Assembly: GCF_029958905.1 (NCBI RefSeq)
Contig: NZ_CP124614.1
Coordinates: 2,170,001 to 2,234,000 of the forward strand
Origin: Vibrio sp. YMD68
Lineage (GTDB): Bacteria > Pseudomonadota > Gammaproteobacteria > Enterobacterales > Vibrionaceae
Reading direction: 5' to 3'
Length of the DNA: 64,000 nucleotides
Under the pieces are notes generated by a model, which was not told the origin of the DNA, did not search any database, and saw only the letters and a program-made list of their open reading frames with translations. Both the position numbers and the translations under genes were made by a program. Positions 44,052 through 53,170 of the stretch are shown piece by piece; the stretch's first letter is position 1, and the number at the start of each line of letters is the position of its first letter.

Positions 44052-44767
44052 GCAACTTCTTCCCCCGAAGCCAAACAAAGCTGGTAACCCACGCCTCGCA
44101 CGGTTTTTATCAGTTCGGGTTCATTCGGATCATCATGAAGCGAACGACGTAAACGCGATATTCTTCGGTCGATAGAACGGTCAAGCCCATCGTATTCAAA
44201 CCCTCGGATATGCTGCGCGATATCGTCCCGTGATACGACACTGCCAACATGTCTAGCTAGTAGATAAAGAAGCTCAAACTCAGATGTTGTCAGCTTAATG
44301 GGTTGTTGATTAAGGGTGACAGTTCGATGTTGAAGGTTGATGAAAAGCGATCCTAGTTGGAGAAGATCTTGACTGTTTTCTAGCGCGTTTCGCTCTTGAC
44401 GTCTTAGCAATGCCCTTATCCTTGAAAGCAAAAGACGTGGCTTTACTTTTTTGACAATGTAATCATCCGCACCAAGCTCTAACCCCATCATCTGATCAAT
44501 ATCATCGTCCAACGCGGTTTGCATCAAAATCATGCCAAGGTATTGAGAACGAATTGCTCGGCACACCTCCATACCACTCTGCCCTGGAAGCATCACATCC
44601 AAAATAACAAGATCAGGATGTTTTGTTAAGATCGCATCAACCGCAGTAATCCCATCGGAAACTATCTCGATAGTAAACTCGTAATTCTGAAGGAAATCTC
44701 GTATTAACTCAGCAAGTTCTATGTCGTCTTCAACAAGGATAATGTTAAAAGAGGCAGATAAATTCAT
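44048..44767 (-). CDS. RstA-like OmpR-family response regulator
   Basis: The 239-residue protein has a receiver domain with acidic pocket VEDD and phospho-acceptor Asp57 in LVILDVMLPG. An OmpR-type winged helix follows (RGFEYDGLDRSIDRRISRLRRSLHDDPNEPELIKTVRGVGYQL). The segment YDGLDRS(I/V)D is shared with E. coli RstA. The start could be GTG 44773 or ATG 44767; neither has a good Shine-Dalgarno. First gene of the operon with the kinase, DUF2860 protein and lipoprotein. Confidence 0.9.
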   Translation of the reverse strand: MNLSASFNIILVEDDIELAELIRDFLQNYEFTIEIVSDGITAVDAILTKHPDLVILDVMLPGQSGMEVCRAIRSQYLGMILMQTALDDDIDQMMGLELGADDYIVKKVKPRLLLSRIRALLRRQERNALENSQDLLQLGSLFINLQHRTVTLNQQPIKLTTSEFELLYLLARHVGSVVSRDDIAQHIRGFEYDGLDRSIDRRISRLRRSLHDDPNEPELIKTVRGVGYQLCLASGEEVA

Positions 44768-44867
44768 GGGCACAAACGGAATGATGATTCATGAGGGAAC
44801 TATAACTCAAGCCTATGACTGGCTGTGTGACCATTTGTGACTAAGAAAGAAAAATGTGAGCCTTCTA

Positions 44868-44905
44868 TACAAAAAGAGCGGATGAATTATCTTCATCCGC
44901 TCTTT
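44868..44905 (-). terminator. Terminator of the 44998-46530 gene
   Basis: On the minus strand, a perfect 14-bp stem (44892-44905 with 44873-44886, AAAGAGCGGATGAA arms) is followed by a T run. Confidence 0.87.
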
Positions 44906-44997
44906 CACTTCTAAGCCTTTTGTAACCGTGAGCGTGTATTGCTCAAAACGAACACCCTCGCAGCGACGTTGTATTATTTGTTTACGTTCACTTGAAA

Positions 44998-46530
44998 CTA
45001 AATGGTTAGCGCTGAATATGCCACACCGATGAAGCCCAAACTGGCCAATACTAATACCGCTTTATTCGCCATAACACCGCCGTTTTCAGCGGCTTTACCA
45101 AACATACCGAAGACTAATGGGTGTACTAGGAAGGTCATTGCGAAAGTAAAGGTAATCAAGCTCGCTGCTGTTGCGCCAAACATGCCCTCCTGAACCGCCG
45201 CAAATAAACCGAAGTGAGACAAACCTGACGCTGCTGACATCGATGCGTGTTCAAGTGACATACCCGCAAGACTGAGCACAGTGAAGCTGCCAAATACCGC
45301 TACGATCTGCCAACCCAAAGAGAACTGCATTAAGCCTTTCACTTCGGTAGCTTCACAGCCATTTGAGTTGCGTAAGTTCTTCAGAGAAAGAGCAACAAAT
45401 GCCGCACCCGCAATAATCAGTGGAATCGTCCATTCAACCATCAGCGCATTACGCTCTGCACTTGCCGCCAAAATGGTAAAGACAAAGATGTGACCCGCAA
45501 ATGGAATGTTAATCATGATTGGCGCACGAGATGACGCTGTACGACCAAAATCACCCGCAGTACATGCACCGGTTAGGCCAGAGTGAGATAACCCACCCGC
45601 CATACCCGGCGCTAGGTTACGTAAATGGTTCGCTTTTCCTAAGAAGATAAGCAGAGCAAGGCCACCAAACATCCAGAAAATCTGACCTGAAAAACCATAA
45701 ATAATCACATTGCTTAGGCCTGGAATCGCAAACGCTTCAATCATATGCGAACCACCGACAAGGAAACTCCCCGCAAGCACCAGAGGAATACCCGCAAACA
45801 GCAGAGCATTCATTGTTGGACCCAATTTCCAATTCGGCATCATCATGCCTAAACCAGAAGAAACGATCATCGCAAAGAAAATCTGAGGAAGGCCAATAAA
45901 TTGAGCGGCCATCGTTGAAAGCCACAGTGAAGCATTAAGCACCACAATGAGTGCCACCATTTCAACCAAACCTTTACGAAGATATTGCTGTCTGTTCGCG
46001 GTTTTCGCTCTGTTATCAATAAAGATAAATGCCACAGCCAAACTGATGTACGACAGGATCAAAAACGATTCACCCAGAGGGAAATTCTCTGCACGGCCAG
46101 AAATAAGTACATCGGCCGTTTGAATGCCAATCAGTAATAAAAACGCGCGCACAATAAAGGTTAATTGAGTACTGGTCGTTCCAACAATCACTTCCTTTGT
46201 AGACGCAACAAAGTAGCTATCGTCAACGTTAAAATCTTGCTTTGAAAGCAGACGTTTGATCTCTTGGCCACCGACAAAAAATGAAGCAATCAGTGCGATA
46301 ACTGTGGTTTGGCTCATAAGAACGACAACAGGAAACTCGCCTAGACCAGGGGCAGCCATACCACTTTTAACAAGCAATGCGCCCAGGCCCAAACCAAATA
46401 CAACAATAACCAATAGAGATGAATACTTTGTACCAGCAACAATGGTGCGAGAAACAAGCACCATTATTGTCAATGCAACCAGTGCAAGGAAATAGTGGTT
46501 AACAGCAGATAGAACGGAAATATGTTCCAT
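44998..46530 (-). CDS. Multi-pass inner-membrane protein, transporter-like, family not recognised
   Basis: The 510-residue protein is very hydrophobic with an estimated 12-14 membrane segments, for example YFLALVALTIMVLVSRTIVAG, SLLVIVVFGLGLGALLV, LVEMVALIVVLNASLWL, IFWMFGGLALLIFLG and LIIAGAAFVALSL. A conserved-looking cytoplasmic or re-entrant loop reads GMAGGLSHSGLTGACTAGDFGRTASSRAPIMINIPFAGH. It is transporter-like, but I cannot place it in a family. GGAG precedes ATG 46530. A CBS-pair protein gene lies 140 bases upstream on the same strand, then a divergent LysR gene. Confidence 0.75.
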   Translation of the reverse strand: MEHISVLSAVNHYFLALVALTIMVLVSRTIVAGTKYSSLLVIVVFGLGLGALLVKSGMAAPGLGEFPVVVLMSQTTVIALIASFFVGGQEIKRLLSKQDFNVDDSYFVASTKEVIVGTTSTQLTFIVRAFLLLIGIQTADVLISGRAENFPLGESFLILSYISLAVAFIFIDNRAKTANRQQYLRKGLVEMVALIVVLNASLWLSTMAAQFIGLPQIFFAMIVSSGLGMMMPNWKLGPTMNALLFAGIPLVLAGSFLVGGSHMIEAFAIPGLSNVIIYGFSGQIFWMFGGLALLIFLGKANHLRNLAPGMAGGLSHSGLTGACTAGDFGRTASSRAPIMINIPFAGHIFVFTILAASAERNALMVEWTIPLIIAGAAFVALSLKNLRNSNGCEATEVKGLMQFSLGWQIVAVFGSFTVLSLAGMSLEHASMSAASGLSHFGLFAAVQEGMFGATAASLITFTFAMTFLVHPLVFGMFGKAAENGGVMANKAVLVLASLGFIGVAYSALTI

Positions 46531-46670
46531 TAGAACTCCAATATAGAATAAAAGTAAAACGACTCACTTGTGCCAAATGTGCGAACCCTTGCCACTCATC
46601 CCTTCAATTGTCAGTGGCACAAAGTGAGTAAACTTTGGTTTGTAAACGGTGATCTATAATCGATGACGTA

Positions 46671-47210
46671 TTACGCGACGATGGCAGTAACAACATCATC
46701 AGAAACTGGGCTGACTGCATCGTTGAAAAGAGAACGCAGTGCTTTAAGAACTTCCTGACGAGAAACCACACCAACGTATTTTCCATTTTCAAGCACGGGC
46801 AGAATCTGAGGCTTGTTGACTTTGATCGACTTAGCGCGTTCTTCGACTGACAACGTAGTCAATTGAGTGGCATACCCCATAGCGCTTGATGGATATAGCT
46901 GTTCTTTATCTAGGGCCAAGTACTCCAAAACATGTGTTAGGCGTTCATCAATATCAATCGTGACAAGATCGGTTTTCATTAAATCCGCAACTTTAACGTC
47001 ATTTTCAGGAATGTAATCTTGGCACCACATTTCGACCATGACATCGTGCGCAGACAAGAATCCAAGTAGCCCACCGTTTGGGTCACAGACGGGTGCCCCA
47101 TTAATCCTATTTTTAGACAGTAGATCGATAGCCGAAGATAGTGAGGTGTCTGCACTCAAGCTAGGCGCTTGTGCATTGAAAATGTCTCTTACAGTAAGTA
47201 AAGCATTCAT
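46671..47210 (-). CDS. CBS-domain pair protein
   Basis: The 179-residue soluble protein consists of two CBS motifs. The first is DIFNAQAPSLSADTSLSSAIDLLSKNRINGAPVCDPNGGLLGFLSAHDVMVEM; the second is VADLMKTDLVTIDIDERLTHVLEYLAL...ILPVLENGKYVGVVSRQEVLKALRSLF. CBS pairs bind adenine nucleotides and regulate partner proteins. It precedes the membrane protein gene on the same strand, so it may control that transporter, but this is inferred from position. Shine-Dalgarno TAGGAG is present. Confidence 0.87.
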   Translation of the reverse strand: MNALLTVRDIFNAQAPSLSADTSLSSAIDLLSKNRINGAPVCDPNGGLLGFLSAHDVMVEMWCQDYIPENDVKVADLMKTDLVTIDIDERLTHVLEYLALDKEQLYPSSAMGYATQLTTLSVEERAKSIKVNKPQILPVLENGKYVGVVSRQEVLKALRSLFNDAVSPVSDDVVTAIVA

Positions 47211-47328
47211 AATATTCTCCTAATTAAACCAAGACGTTGTTAGTTAGCCGTTGACATTATTTGCTCAAGTGAGCTGATGAGAAGGATATTACTCAGTGAA
47301 CGATAATAAGTAAAATTCATTTATATTA

Positions 47329-47340
47329 TGATTATAATCA
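47329..47340. promoter_or_regulatory. 12-bp palindrome TGATTATAATCA
   Basis: A perfect palindrome in an AT-rich stretch between the divergent CBS-protein and LysR genes, 119 bases before the CBS start. It is a candidate LysR binding site. Confidence 0.45.
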
Positions 47341-47528
47341 ATTTTATTGATACCAAAGCACTTGTAGCGATTTGAAAGAAGAAAAAGAAAGTCCTTCAAA
47401 TAATTTGATTCGCTCTATTAAGTACTTGAAATATAAGATTACGAAATTCGTAGAATAGGACGATACGGATCTAAGAAAAATTGATACAATAGCTAACTTG
47501 GATTCAAAAATTTGATTAGTTGATTTTT

Positions 47529-47566
47529 ATCACTCCCTGAGTGATGTTTTCCTGCTGTTGGGCAGG
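47529..47566 (+). promoter_or_regulatory. Two hairpins in LysR leader
   Basis: ATCACTC-CCT-GAGTGAT (47529-47545) is followed by T bases, then CCTGC...GCAGG (47551-47566) just before the AAGGAG of the LysR gene. They could affect transcription readthrough or ribosome access. Confidence 0.4.
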
Positions 47567-47580
47567 TTGAAGGAGCGAGA

Positions 47581-48489
47581 GTGCGGTATTCGTTAAAACA
47601 ATTAGCAGTGTTTGATGCAGTGGCAGAGCTAGGCAGTGTAAGCCAAGCAGCAGAAAGGCTTTCTATTACTCAGTCAGCGGCCAGCATGTCTTTAAGCCAA
47701 CTCGAAAAGTTGTTAGGGCGAGATTTGTTTGTGCGTCAAGGTAAAGATATGCGCCTGAGCCATTGGGGAAACTGGCTTCGCCCCAAAGCGAAACGACTCT
47801 TGCAAGATGCCGAGCAAATTGAATTAGGCTTTTTTGACCAGCATCTTTTTAGTGGCAGTATTAACATTGGCGCAAGCCAAACCCCTGCCGAACACCTGGT
47901 ACCAGAGCTTATCAGTAAAATTGATAATGACTTTCCCGAGATTCGTGTTGGATTAGAAGTCAGAAGTACGCACCGCGTGATTCAAGGGGTACTGAACTAC
48001 CAATACGATATTGGTATTATCGAAGGCCGTTGCGATGATAATCGCACCCACCAAGAAGAATGGTGCCGAGATCACTTAGTGGTAGTGAGCTCTGCCCACC
48101 ATCCTTATGCTAAAAACAAACGTGTCAGCCTTTCACAACTTGAACAAGCTAAGTGGGTTCTAAGAGAAGGCGGGGCCGGCACACGTGAAATATTCGAAAG
48201 CGCGATGGTCCCTTTAATACCCGATTTAGATGTGTGGCGTGAACACTCTTATGTTCCCGTTATCCGAACCATGGTTGCCAATGGTCAGTATCTTTCGTGC
48301 TTACCCTACTTAGACGTTGCGCCAAGCATTGAACGCGGTGAATTAGCCGCTCTCAACGTACCCGAGCTCAAAATGGATCGTGCTATTTCATTTATTTGGC
48401 GTGCCGATGTGGGCGACCACCCTCTTCTCGAATGCCTTAAACGAGAAGGGCATAGAATGATCAAAAACAGCAAAACGGTAGAGCGATAA
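47581..48489 (+). CDS. LysR-family transcriptional regulator (YeiE-like)
   Basis: The 302-residue protein has an N-terminal HTH (LGSVSQAAERLSITQSAASMSLSQLEKLLGRDLFVRQGKDMRLSHWG) and a LysR effector domain. The HTH and the spacing after it resemble YeiE. It starts with GTG, with AAGGAG six bases upstream. It is divergent from the CBS-protein gene across 370 bases and is its likely regulator. No adjacent gene follows. Confidence 0.88.
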   Translation: MRYSLKQLAVFDAVAELGSVSQAAERLSITQSAASMSLSQLEKLLGRDLFVRQGKDMRLSHWGNWLRPKAKRLLQDAEQIELGFFDQHLFSGSINIGASQTPAEHLVPELISKIDNDFPEIRVGLEVRSTHRVIQGVLNYQYDIGIIEGRCDDNRTHQEEWCRDHLVVVSSAHHPYAKNKRVSLSQLEQAKWVLREGGAGTREIFESAMVPLIPDLDVWREHSYVPVIRTMVANGQYLSCLPYLDVAPSIERGELAALNVPELKMDRAISFIWRADVGDHPLLECLKREGHRMIKNSKTVER

Positions 48490-48580
48490 CTCGCCTCACC
48501 GTTTAGCCGTTACCTTAATGTGCAAGATACTTAAATCTGAACAAGATACTGAAATGTGGGAAAGATATTTGCACACAGAG

Positions 48581-48622
48581 ATCAAATCCAACGTTAACTA
48601 ATTGGCTAACGTTGGATTTGAT
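48581..48622. repeat. 16-bp perfect inverted repeat
   Basis: Arms 48581-48596 and 48607-48622 (ATCAAATCCAACGTTA) with a 10-base loop, about 90 bases after the LysR stop. It has no T run, so it may stabilise the mRNA end rather than terminate it. Confidence 0.75.
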
Positions 48623-48761
48623 ATCAACTCAGACCTGCGGCTCCCTTGAACACTGCCTCTAATGATAACCATCATGATATTTGATGGGTCCCTCCACTTC
48701 GGCTGCACCAGAGGTATTCATTAGAGTGCATAAATAAAATTGATACGCTCTATCAATCAAC

Positions 48762-48800
48762 CAGTCAGTCAGTCAGTCAGTCAGTCAGTCAGTCAGTCAG
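48762..48800. repeat. Tetranucleotide CAGT microsatellite
   Basis: Nine CAGT units plus CAG without interruption. It lies in the 516-base gap between the convergent LysR and chemoreceptor genes. No credible open frame crosses it. Confidence 0.97.
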
Positions 48801-48915
48801 CCAATTACACACTCATCGCTGTAAAACCCCAGCTCTAATGCCCACAAGATTTCGTCTCATCGATAAATGAATCATCAACCTGATTTAGCCCGGTACTATG
48901 TTCCAACATCAACAC

Positions 48916-48950
48916 AAGAAAAGAGCGATTTACATCGATCTTTTCTTTAT
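48916..48950 (-). terminator. Terminator hairpin after chemoreceptor gene
   Basis: A 14-bp stem with one mismatch (48916-48929 with 48934-48947, AAGAAAAGA-type arms) and 4-base loop, about 60 bases beyond the chemoreceptor stop. T bases exist on both sides, so it may be bidirectional. Confidence 0.6.
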
Positions 48951-49005
48951 TAAAGTCACTCTCAATCTGGCAAGTTTAAGTTGGTAATTTGCAAATTTTG
49001 GTCGT

Positions 49006-51813
49006 TTACACCTTAAATTGCAAAGTTTGTGCATTCAGTTCCTCAGCCGATTGCGCTACTTCATGACTCGCCCCAGCTAACTGCTCAGCACTCGCCGAAG
49101 TCTGAAGAGACATTTCACTAATGGTTGTAATACTGTCACTCACCGTATCTGTGACTTTTGCTTGCTCTTCTGCCGCCGTAGACACCTGTTCCATTTGTTC
49201 ATTGATCTGATTAATCGATGAGAGAATATCGACAAAGTTCTGTTTAGTTTGTTCAGAGAGATCAGCGGTCACCATTACTTGGTTTTCACACCGACTCATA
49301 TTGATACTTGCGGAATCCGCGGCTTCTTGAACCGACGATATCATCGTCTGTATTTCAGAAGCCGATGCTTGGGTTCTTTGCGCCAAGGTTCTTACCTCGT
49401 CAGCAACAACCGCAAAGCCTCTTCCCGCCGCTCCCGCTCGAGCTGCTTCTATAGCGGCATTCAATGCCAGAAGATTCGTTTGACCAGCAATTTCTTGTAT
49501 CACCACCAGCACATGACCGATTTCATTGCATTTAAGTTGCAATGTTTTCATGTCTTCATTAGTGGCAGATACGTCTTTCACTAAGCTGTTTAATGCCATA
49601 TTGCCTTGATCTAACGTTTGTTGACCCGTCGTACTTTTATCGTGTGCGTATTTTGATGTTTCTGCGACATCATGAGTGCTTCGAGCAACTTCCTGAATAG
49701 ACACCGTCATTTGCTCAATAGCCGATGCCACCGATTCGGTTTCACGATGCTGAGTAGTAACCGCATGGGTAGTTTGGGCACTGGCGACCGAGGTTTCTTC
49801 AGCCGTTGACGCCAAACCTTGACTTGCCTCTAGAAGGTGAGCAATCAATTGCTTTAAATTGCCAGACATTTCTCTTAGTGACCCATATAAACTGTCTGCG
49901 GGTGCTGAATGGTCAAATTGGTGGGTTAAATCCCCATTCGCTACTTTTTGAGCAAGTAGCATCATATCTCGCGGTTCCCCGCCGAGCGGTTTCTTGATGA
50001 TTTTAGCAAGATAAACAGCGAGTGCTATGGTGATCAGTAACGTCGCGATCATCAAGTAAATAATACTGCTACGAATTTGATAGACTGACGCAAATGCTTC
50101 GCTTTGATCCAGCTCTGCCACCAACGCCCAGCGAATACCACCAATATCAAGAGGCGCGTAAGAAGATAGGACTTGGTTTCCATTGTAATCGGTGATGAGA
50201 TTGGCACCACTGTTTCCTTTTAACGCCTCGATAGTCGCTTCAGTCTTGACTCCGTTTGTCTCGACATTACCAGAAAAAGAGGCCGTGACTGAACGCTCCG
50301 TTGGGTTCAAATACGAATCGGAACGCATCAAATAATCGGAACCCACTAAGTAAGACTCACCGCTGTTACCCATTCCCTCACGCAGTTGCATCACGGAGTT
50401 AATCGCGTCCAGCGACAATTGTAACGCCACCACCATCACGACTTCTTGGCGTTCATTTAAAATAGGCTTGGCGATAAATGACGCAGGTTCTCCATCTGAT
50501 GGGGCATAAGGGGCAAAATCAACCAGCCCATATTGCTTACTTTCAATCACATCTCGAACCAATTGACCTAAGTTGCTTGACGCGTAGACACCATGAACAA
50601 GGTTGGTTTGATAATCCGCTTCTTTAGTTACGGTATAAAATGCTTCACCATTCGGATCGATCAAAAACAGATCATAGTAACCATAGCTTTCAATGTATTT
50701 GCTGTAGAACTCTACCCCGTTATTGTCTTTTGGCACAAAAGCTTCTGTCACGTCTTGCTCTGAAATAATTCCCCACTGATGTGACTCATCAAGAGTAATG
50801 GATTGCCAAACCGATAAAACCAAATTTCCATTGTAATCAGTGATAATGCGGGAGCCGGCCTCATTATTGAAGACTCCCTGGGCTGCTTCTGTTTTTACTT
50901 TGGTATTGTTCTTAAACGAGGCAGCAACAGAATATCGTTCAGGATCAAGGCGCGAATCTGAGCGCATCAATGCATCGGGGCCAATGAGATACGTTTCACC
51001 CGTTTGTCCCATCCCCTGAATCTGTCCGGTAATCGCATTCACTTTATCAATCGGAAACTGAAGAGCAGCATAGCCAATCACGGTGTGCTGTTGATCAGTA
51101 ATTGGGGTGACAAAAAAACCCGCAGGCGAATTATTGGAATAATGATAGAGAGTAAAATCGCCGAAATGCACTTGATCGTGCTGATTTGATTGCTGCGCGC
51201 GACGGAATGCTTTCTCTAAACCGGAGCCAACGATATTCTCCGACTGTATGTTTTTTCCTAGGTCATTTTCACGCGTGGATGTATAGACAATGTTTCCATC
51301 GGTATTAATTAAAAAGGCGTCATACCAACCAAATTTCTGCTGAAATCGGTCGATTTCTTCACCATAGTTATCTGCGATACCTGACCATTGGCGACCACTC
51401 ACTTTTCCACCTTGCGTTTGAAAAGCTCGGTCAAATTCCGACATCACCATTTTCGTTGTGTACGAATCTGCGAAGAGACGTAACCCTAATTTCAGCTGAG
51501 TAATGTATTCCTCGACTTGTTGGGCTTGACCTTGATTGAGCGCTTCTAGTTTACGAAAGCCTTCGAGCTTGAGCGTTGTGGCAACATCCACAAGTACATC
51601 CATGTCCCCTTCTCTCTCGGCAAAAAATGCACTGATTTGTGCAGACTTGATGCTTCTCACCGTATCGAGTTGGTTGTATGAACGTTCGGATAATGCTGCT
51701 TGGCTCAACAAGACCGCGTTCAATCCTAACAACAACGCAGGTACAACACCGATAAACACTAGGGCCCCTATTATTAAGCGCGAGAGCTTAATACGACCTA
51801 ACCACTGACTCAT
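49006..51813 (-). CDS. Methyl-accepting chemotaxis protein with duplicated periplasmic sensor
   Basis: The 935-residue protein has a transmembrane helix at 12-36, a very long periplasmic region (37-580), a second helix at about 582-604, a HAMP region, and a cytoplasmic signalling domain with the hairpin tip [35 protein letters not shown] (about 773-808). The periplasmic part contains two related modules, about 150-360 and 366-575. Each has YDxFLIxxxG, a GESYLVG/GETYLIG segment, LMRSDS, and (R/L)IITDYNG. No C-terminal CheR-binding pentapeptide is present. It senses an unknown ligand and signals to CheA. Single gene, AAGGA before ATG. Confidence 0.92.
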   Translation of the reverse strand: MSQWLGRIKLSRLIIGALVFIGVVPALLLGLNAVLLSQAALSERSYNQLDTVRSIKSAQISAFFAEREGDMDVLVDVATTLKLEGFRKLEALNQGQAQQVEEYITQLKLGLRLFADSYTTKMVMSEFDRAFQTQGGKVSGRQWSGIADNYGEEIDRFQQKFGWYDAFLINTDGNIVYTSTRENDLGKNIQSENIVGSGLEKAFRRAQQSNQHDQVHFGDFTLYHYSNNSPAGFFVTPITDQQHTVIGYAALQFPIDKVNAITGQIQGMGQTGETYLIGPDALMRSDSRLDPERYSVAASFKNNTKVKTEAAQGVFNNEAGSRIITDYNGNLVLSVWQSITLDESHQWGIISEQDVTEAFVPKDNNGVEFYSKYIESYGYYDLFLIDPNGEAFYTVTKEADYQTNLVHGVYASSNLGQLVRDVIESKQYGLVDFAPYAPSDGEPASFIAKPILNERQEVVMVVALQLSLDAINSVMQLREGMGNSGESYLVGSDYLMRSDSYLNPTERSVTASFSGNVETNGVKTEATIEALKGNSGANLITDYNGNQVLSSYAPLDIGGIRWALVAELDQSEAFASVYQIRSSIIYLMIATLLITIALAVYLAKIIKKPLGGEPRDMMLLAQKVANGDLTHQFDHSAPADSLYGSLREMSGNLKQLIAHLLEASQGLASTAEETSVASAQTTHAVTTQHRETESVASAIEQMTVSIQEVARSTHDVAETSKYAHDKSTTGQQTLDQGNMALNSLVKDVSATNEDMKTLQLKCNEIGHVLVVIQEIAGQTNLLALNAAIEAARAGAAGRGFAVVADEVRTLAQRTQASASEIQTMISSVQEAADSASINMSRCENQVMVTADLSEQTKQNFVDILSSINQINEQMEQVSTAAEEQAKVTDTVSDSITTISEMSLQTSASAEQLAGASHEVAQSAEELNAQTLQFKV

Positions 51814-52187
51814 AACTGTCCTTATTCATTTTTTAGTATTAAGGAAAGTGGTACCGACCGCCGCTGACTTATATGCTTGGCATTGCGCTCACCGTTTGGT
51901 ATTGAATCAGCCTGCAAATGAAAATATCAGTTCTAGAAGGGATACCACCTAAAAACAAGTGGTCAGAGGACTATAATACCTACCGCTTATCAAGCACCAG
52001 AAAGCATTTGTAACACATTGAAATGAAAGAGATTGTAAAGATTAATTTACGATGAGACAGTAACAGAACCCATGATGGATAATTATTCACATTCATGGGT
52101 TATAAGCTTACTTGATGCAGCGGAAGAACTTTATGCAGTCGTAGAGCTTCCCCCTCTAATATCCATTAAGCAATGAATGACCTAGTT
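51814..52187. other. Intergenic region upstream of chemoreceptor gene
   Basis: This holds the chemoreceptor promoter, but I see no convincing sigma-28 or sigma-70 element and no repeat. The other end is the downstream side of the glutamine amidotransferase gene, without a clear terminator. Confidence 0.4.
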
Positions 52188-52952
52188 CTAGGTGACAATT
52201 GGGTAGGTTTCTACTGACTGTTTGTCAATGAAGGTAATGGTTTGTGGTGGGATGCTTTTCCACAAACGCTCCTTATCGAGCGGTTCTGACGCTAAAATGA
52301 TGGCGTCTGTTGATTGAGAAATAAACACAGTCGGCGGCTTATTGTCGGAACTGTAACGAATGACCCAAAAGGCGTGACCGTCGGACACGCAAATAGACGC
52401 TTTGAAAGGCTCAGAGATGCGGTGCTCTTTAAGCGTGTTAGAAATCAGTTGCATTGTTTTCTGAAGTGCCGAAATTGGGTCAGTTTCAAGGCCATTGGCC
52501 AATGCAAGAAGAAATATCAACTCACTGTCAGTCGACCCTTTTTTCTTGAGATACCACTCTTTATCTAGCTGGCGCTCTAATTCAAATTTCACACTGTTAA
52601 AGTCTCCGATCTGACCGTTGTGCATAAACATCCAATTATCAATAATGAAGGGATGGCAATTGGCCCGCGAGACTTGTGCTCCCGTCGAAGAACGGATATG
52701 CGCCATAAAACGATGAGAACGAATATGATGAGCAAGTGAACGTAAATTTTCATCACTCCAAGCTGGCAAGACTTCATGAAACTGACCGGGAGAACGCCTT
52801 TCGTTATACCACCCAATACCAAACCCATCGGCATTGACTCGAGTAACGGCTTTTTGAGCGTCCATAGATTGATTGATCAGCGAATGAACAGGTTCATAAA
52901 CCAACTCATCGATATATCTGGGAACGCCTTGATAGGCTAACCATCGGCACAT
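52188..52952 (-). CDS. Class II glutamine amidotransferase (YafJ-like)
   Basis: The 254-residue protein begins MCRWLAYQG, so Cys2 becomes the N-terminal nucleophile after Met removal, as in Ntn-type glutaminase domains. Other family segments are NADGFGIGWYN, FMAHIRSSTGAQVSRANCHPF, WMFMHNGQIGDF and STDSELIFLLAL. YafJ-type proteins are stand-alone amidotransferase domains; the acceptor reaction here is unknown. Single gene, on the same strand as the GGDEF gene upstream but separated by 218 bases. Confidence 0.9.
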   Translation of the reverse strand: MCRWLAYQGVPRYIDELVYEPVHSLINQSMDAQKAVTRVNADGFGIGWYNERRSPGQFHEVLPAWSDENLRSLAHHIRSHRFMAHIRSSTGAQVSRANCHPFIIDNWMFMHNGQIGDFNSVKFELERQLDKEWYLKKKGSTDSELIFLLALANGLETDPISALQKTMQLISNTLKEHRISEPFKASICVSDGHAFWVIRYSSDNKPPTVFISQSTDAIILASEPLDKERLWKSIPPQTITFIDKQSVETYPIVT

Positions 52953-53170
52953 TCTGTGATCCTAATTAAAAGCAGACGTTATAAAACTAATTGAAACGGC
53001 TAAGAACCACAATAAAAACGTGTCGACATGGCGCATCCATCGTCACTTTCTCATCGACTATGGAGTAACGTGATAGTGCATAGGGTAGCGAGTGTGTATA
53101 TAACGAGTGAATACGCTAAGAATGAAACAGGTATTGAGAAGAGAAAATCCAACGCACTTATCTGCTTGCG

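Noticed and set aside
40219..44767. Vibrio vxrABCDE operon
   Set aside because: Gene order differs (regulator before kinase), and both proteins look closer to RstA and RstB.
48661..48678. Fur-box-like sequence TGATAACCATCATGA
   Set aside because: Only a partial match to the inverted-repeat consensus, and it lies between convergent genes, far from any start.
48762..48800. CAGT array considered as CRISPR or coding repeat
   Set aside because: Four-base units without spacers, and no credible reading frame crosses it.
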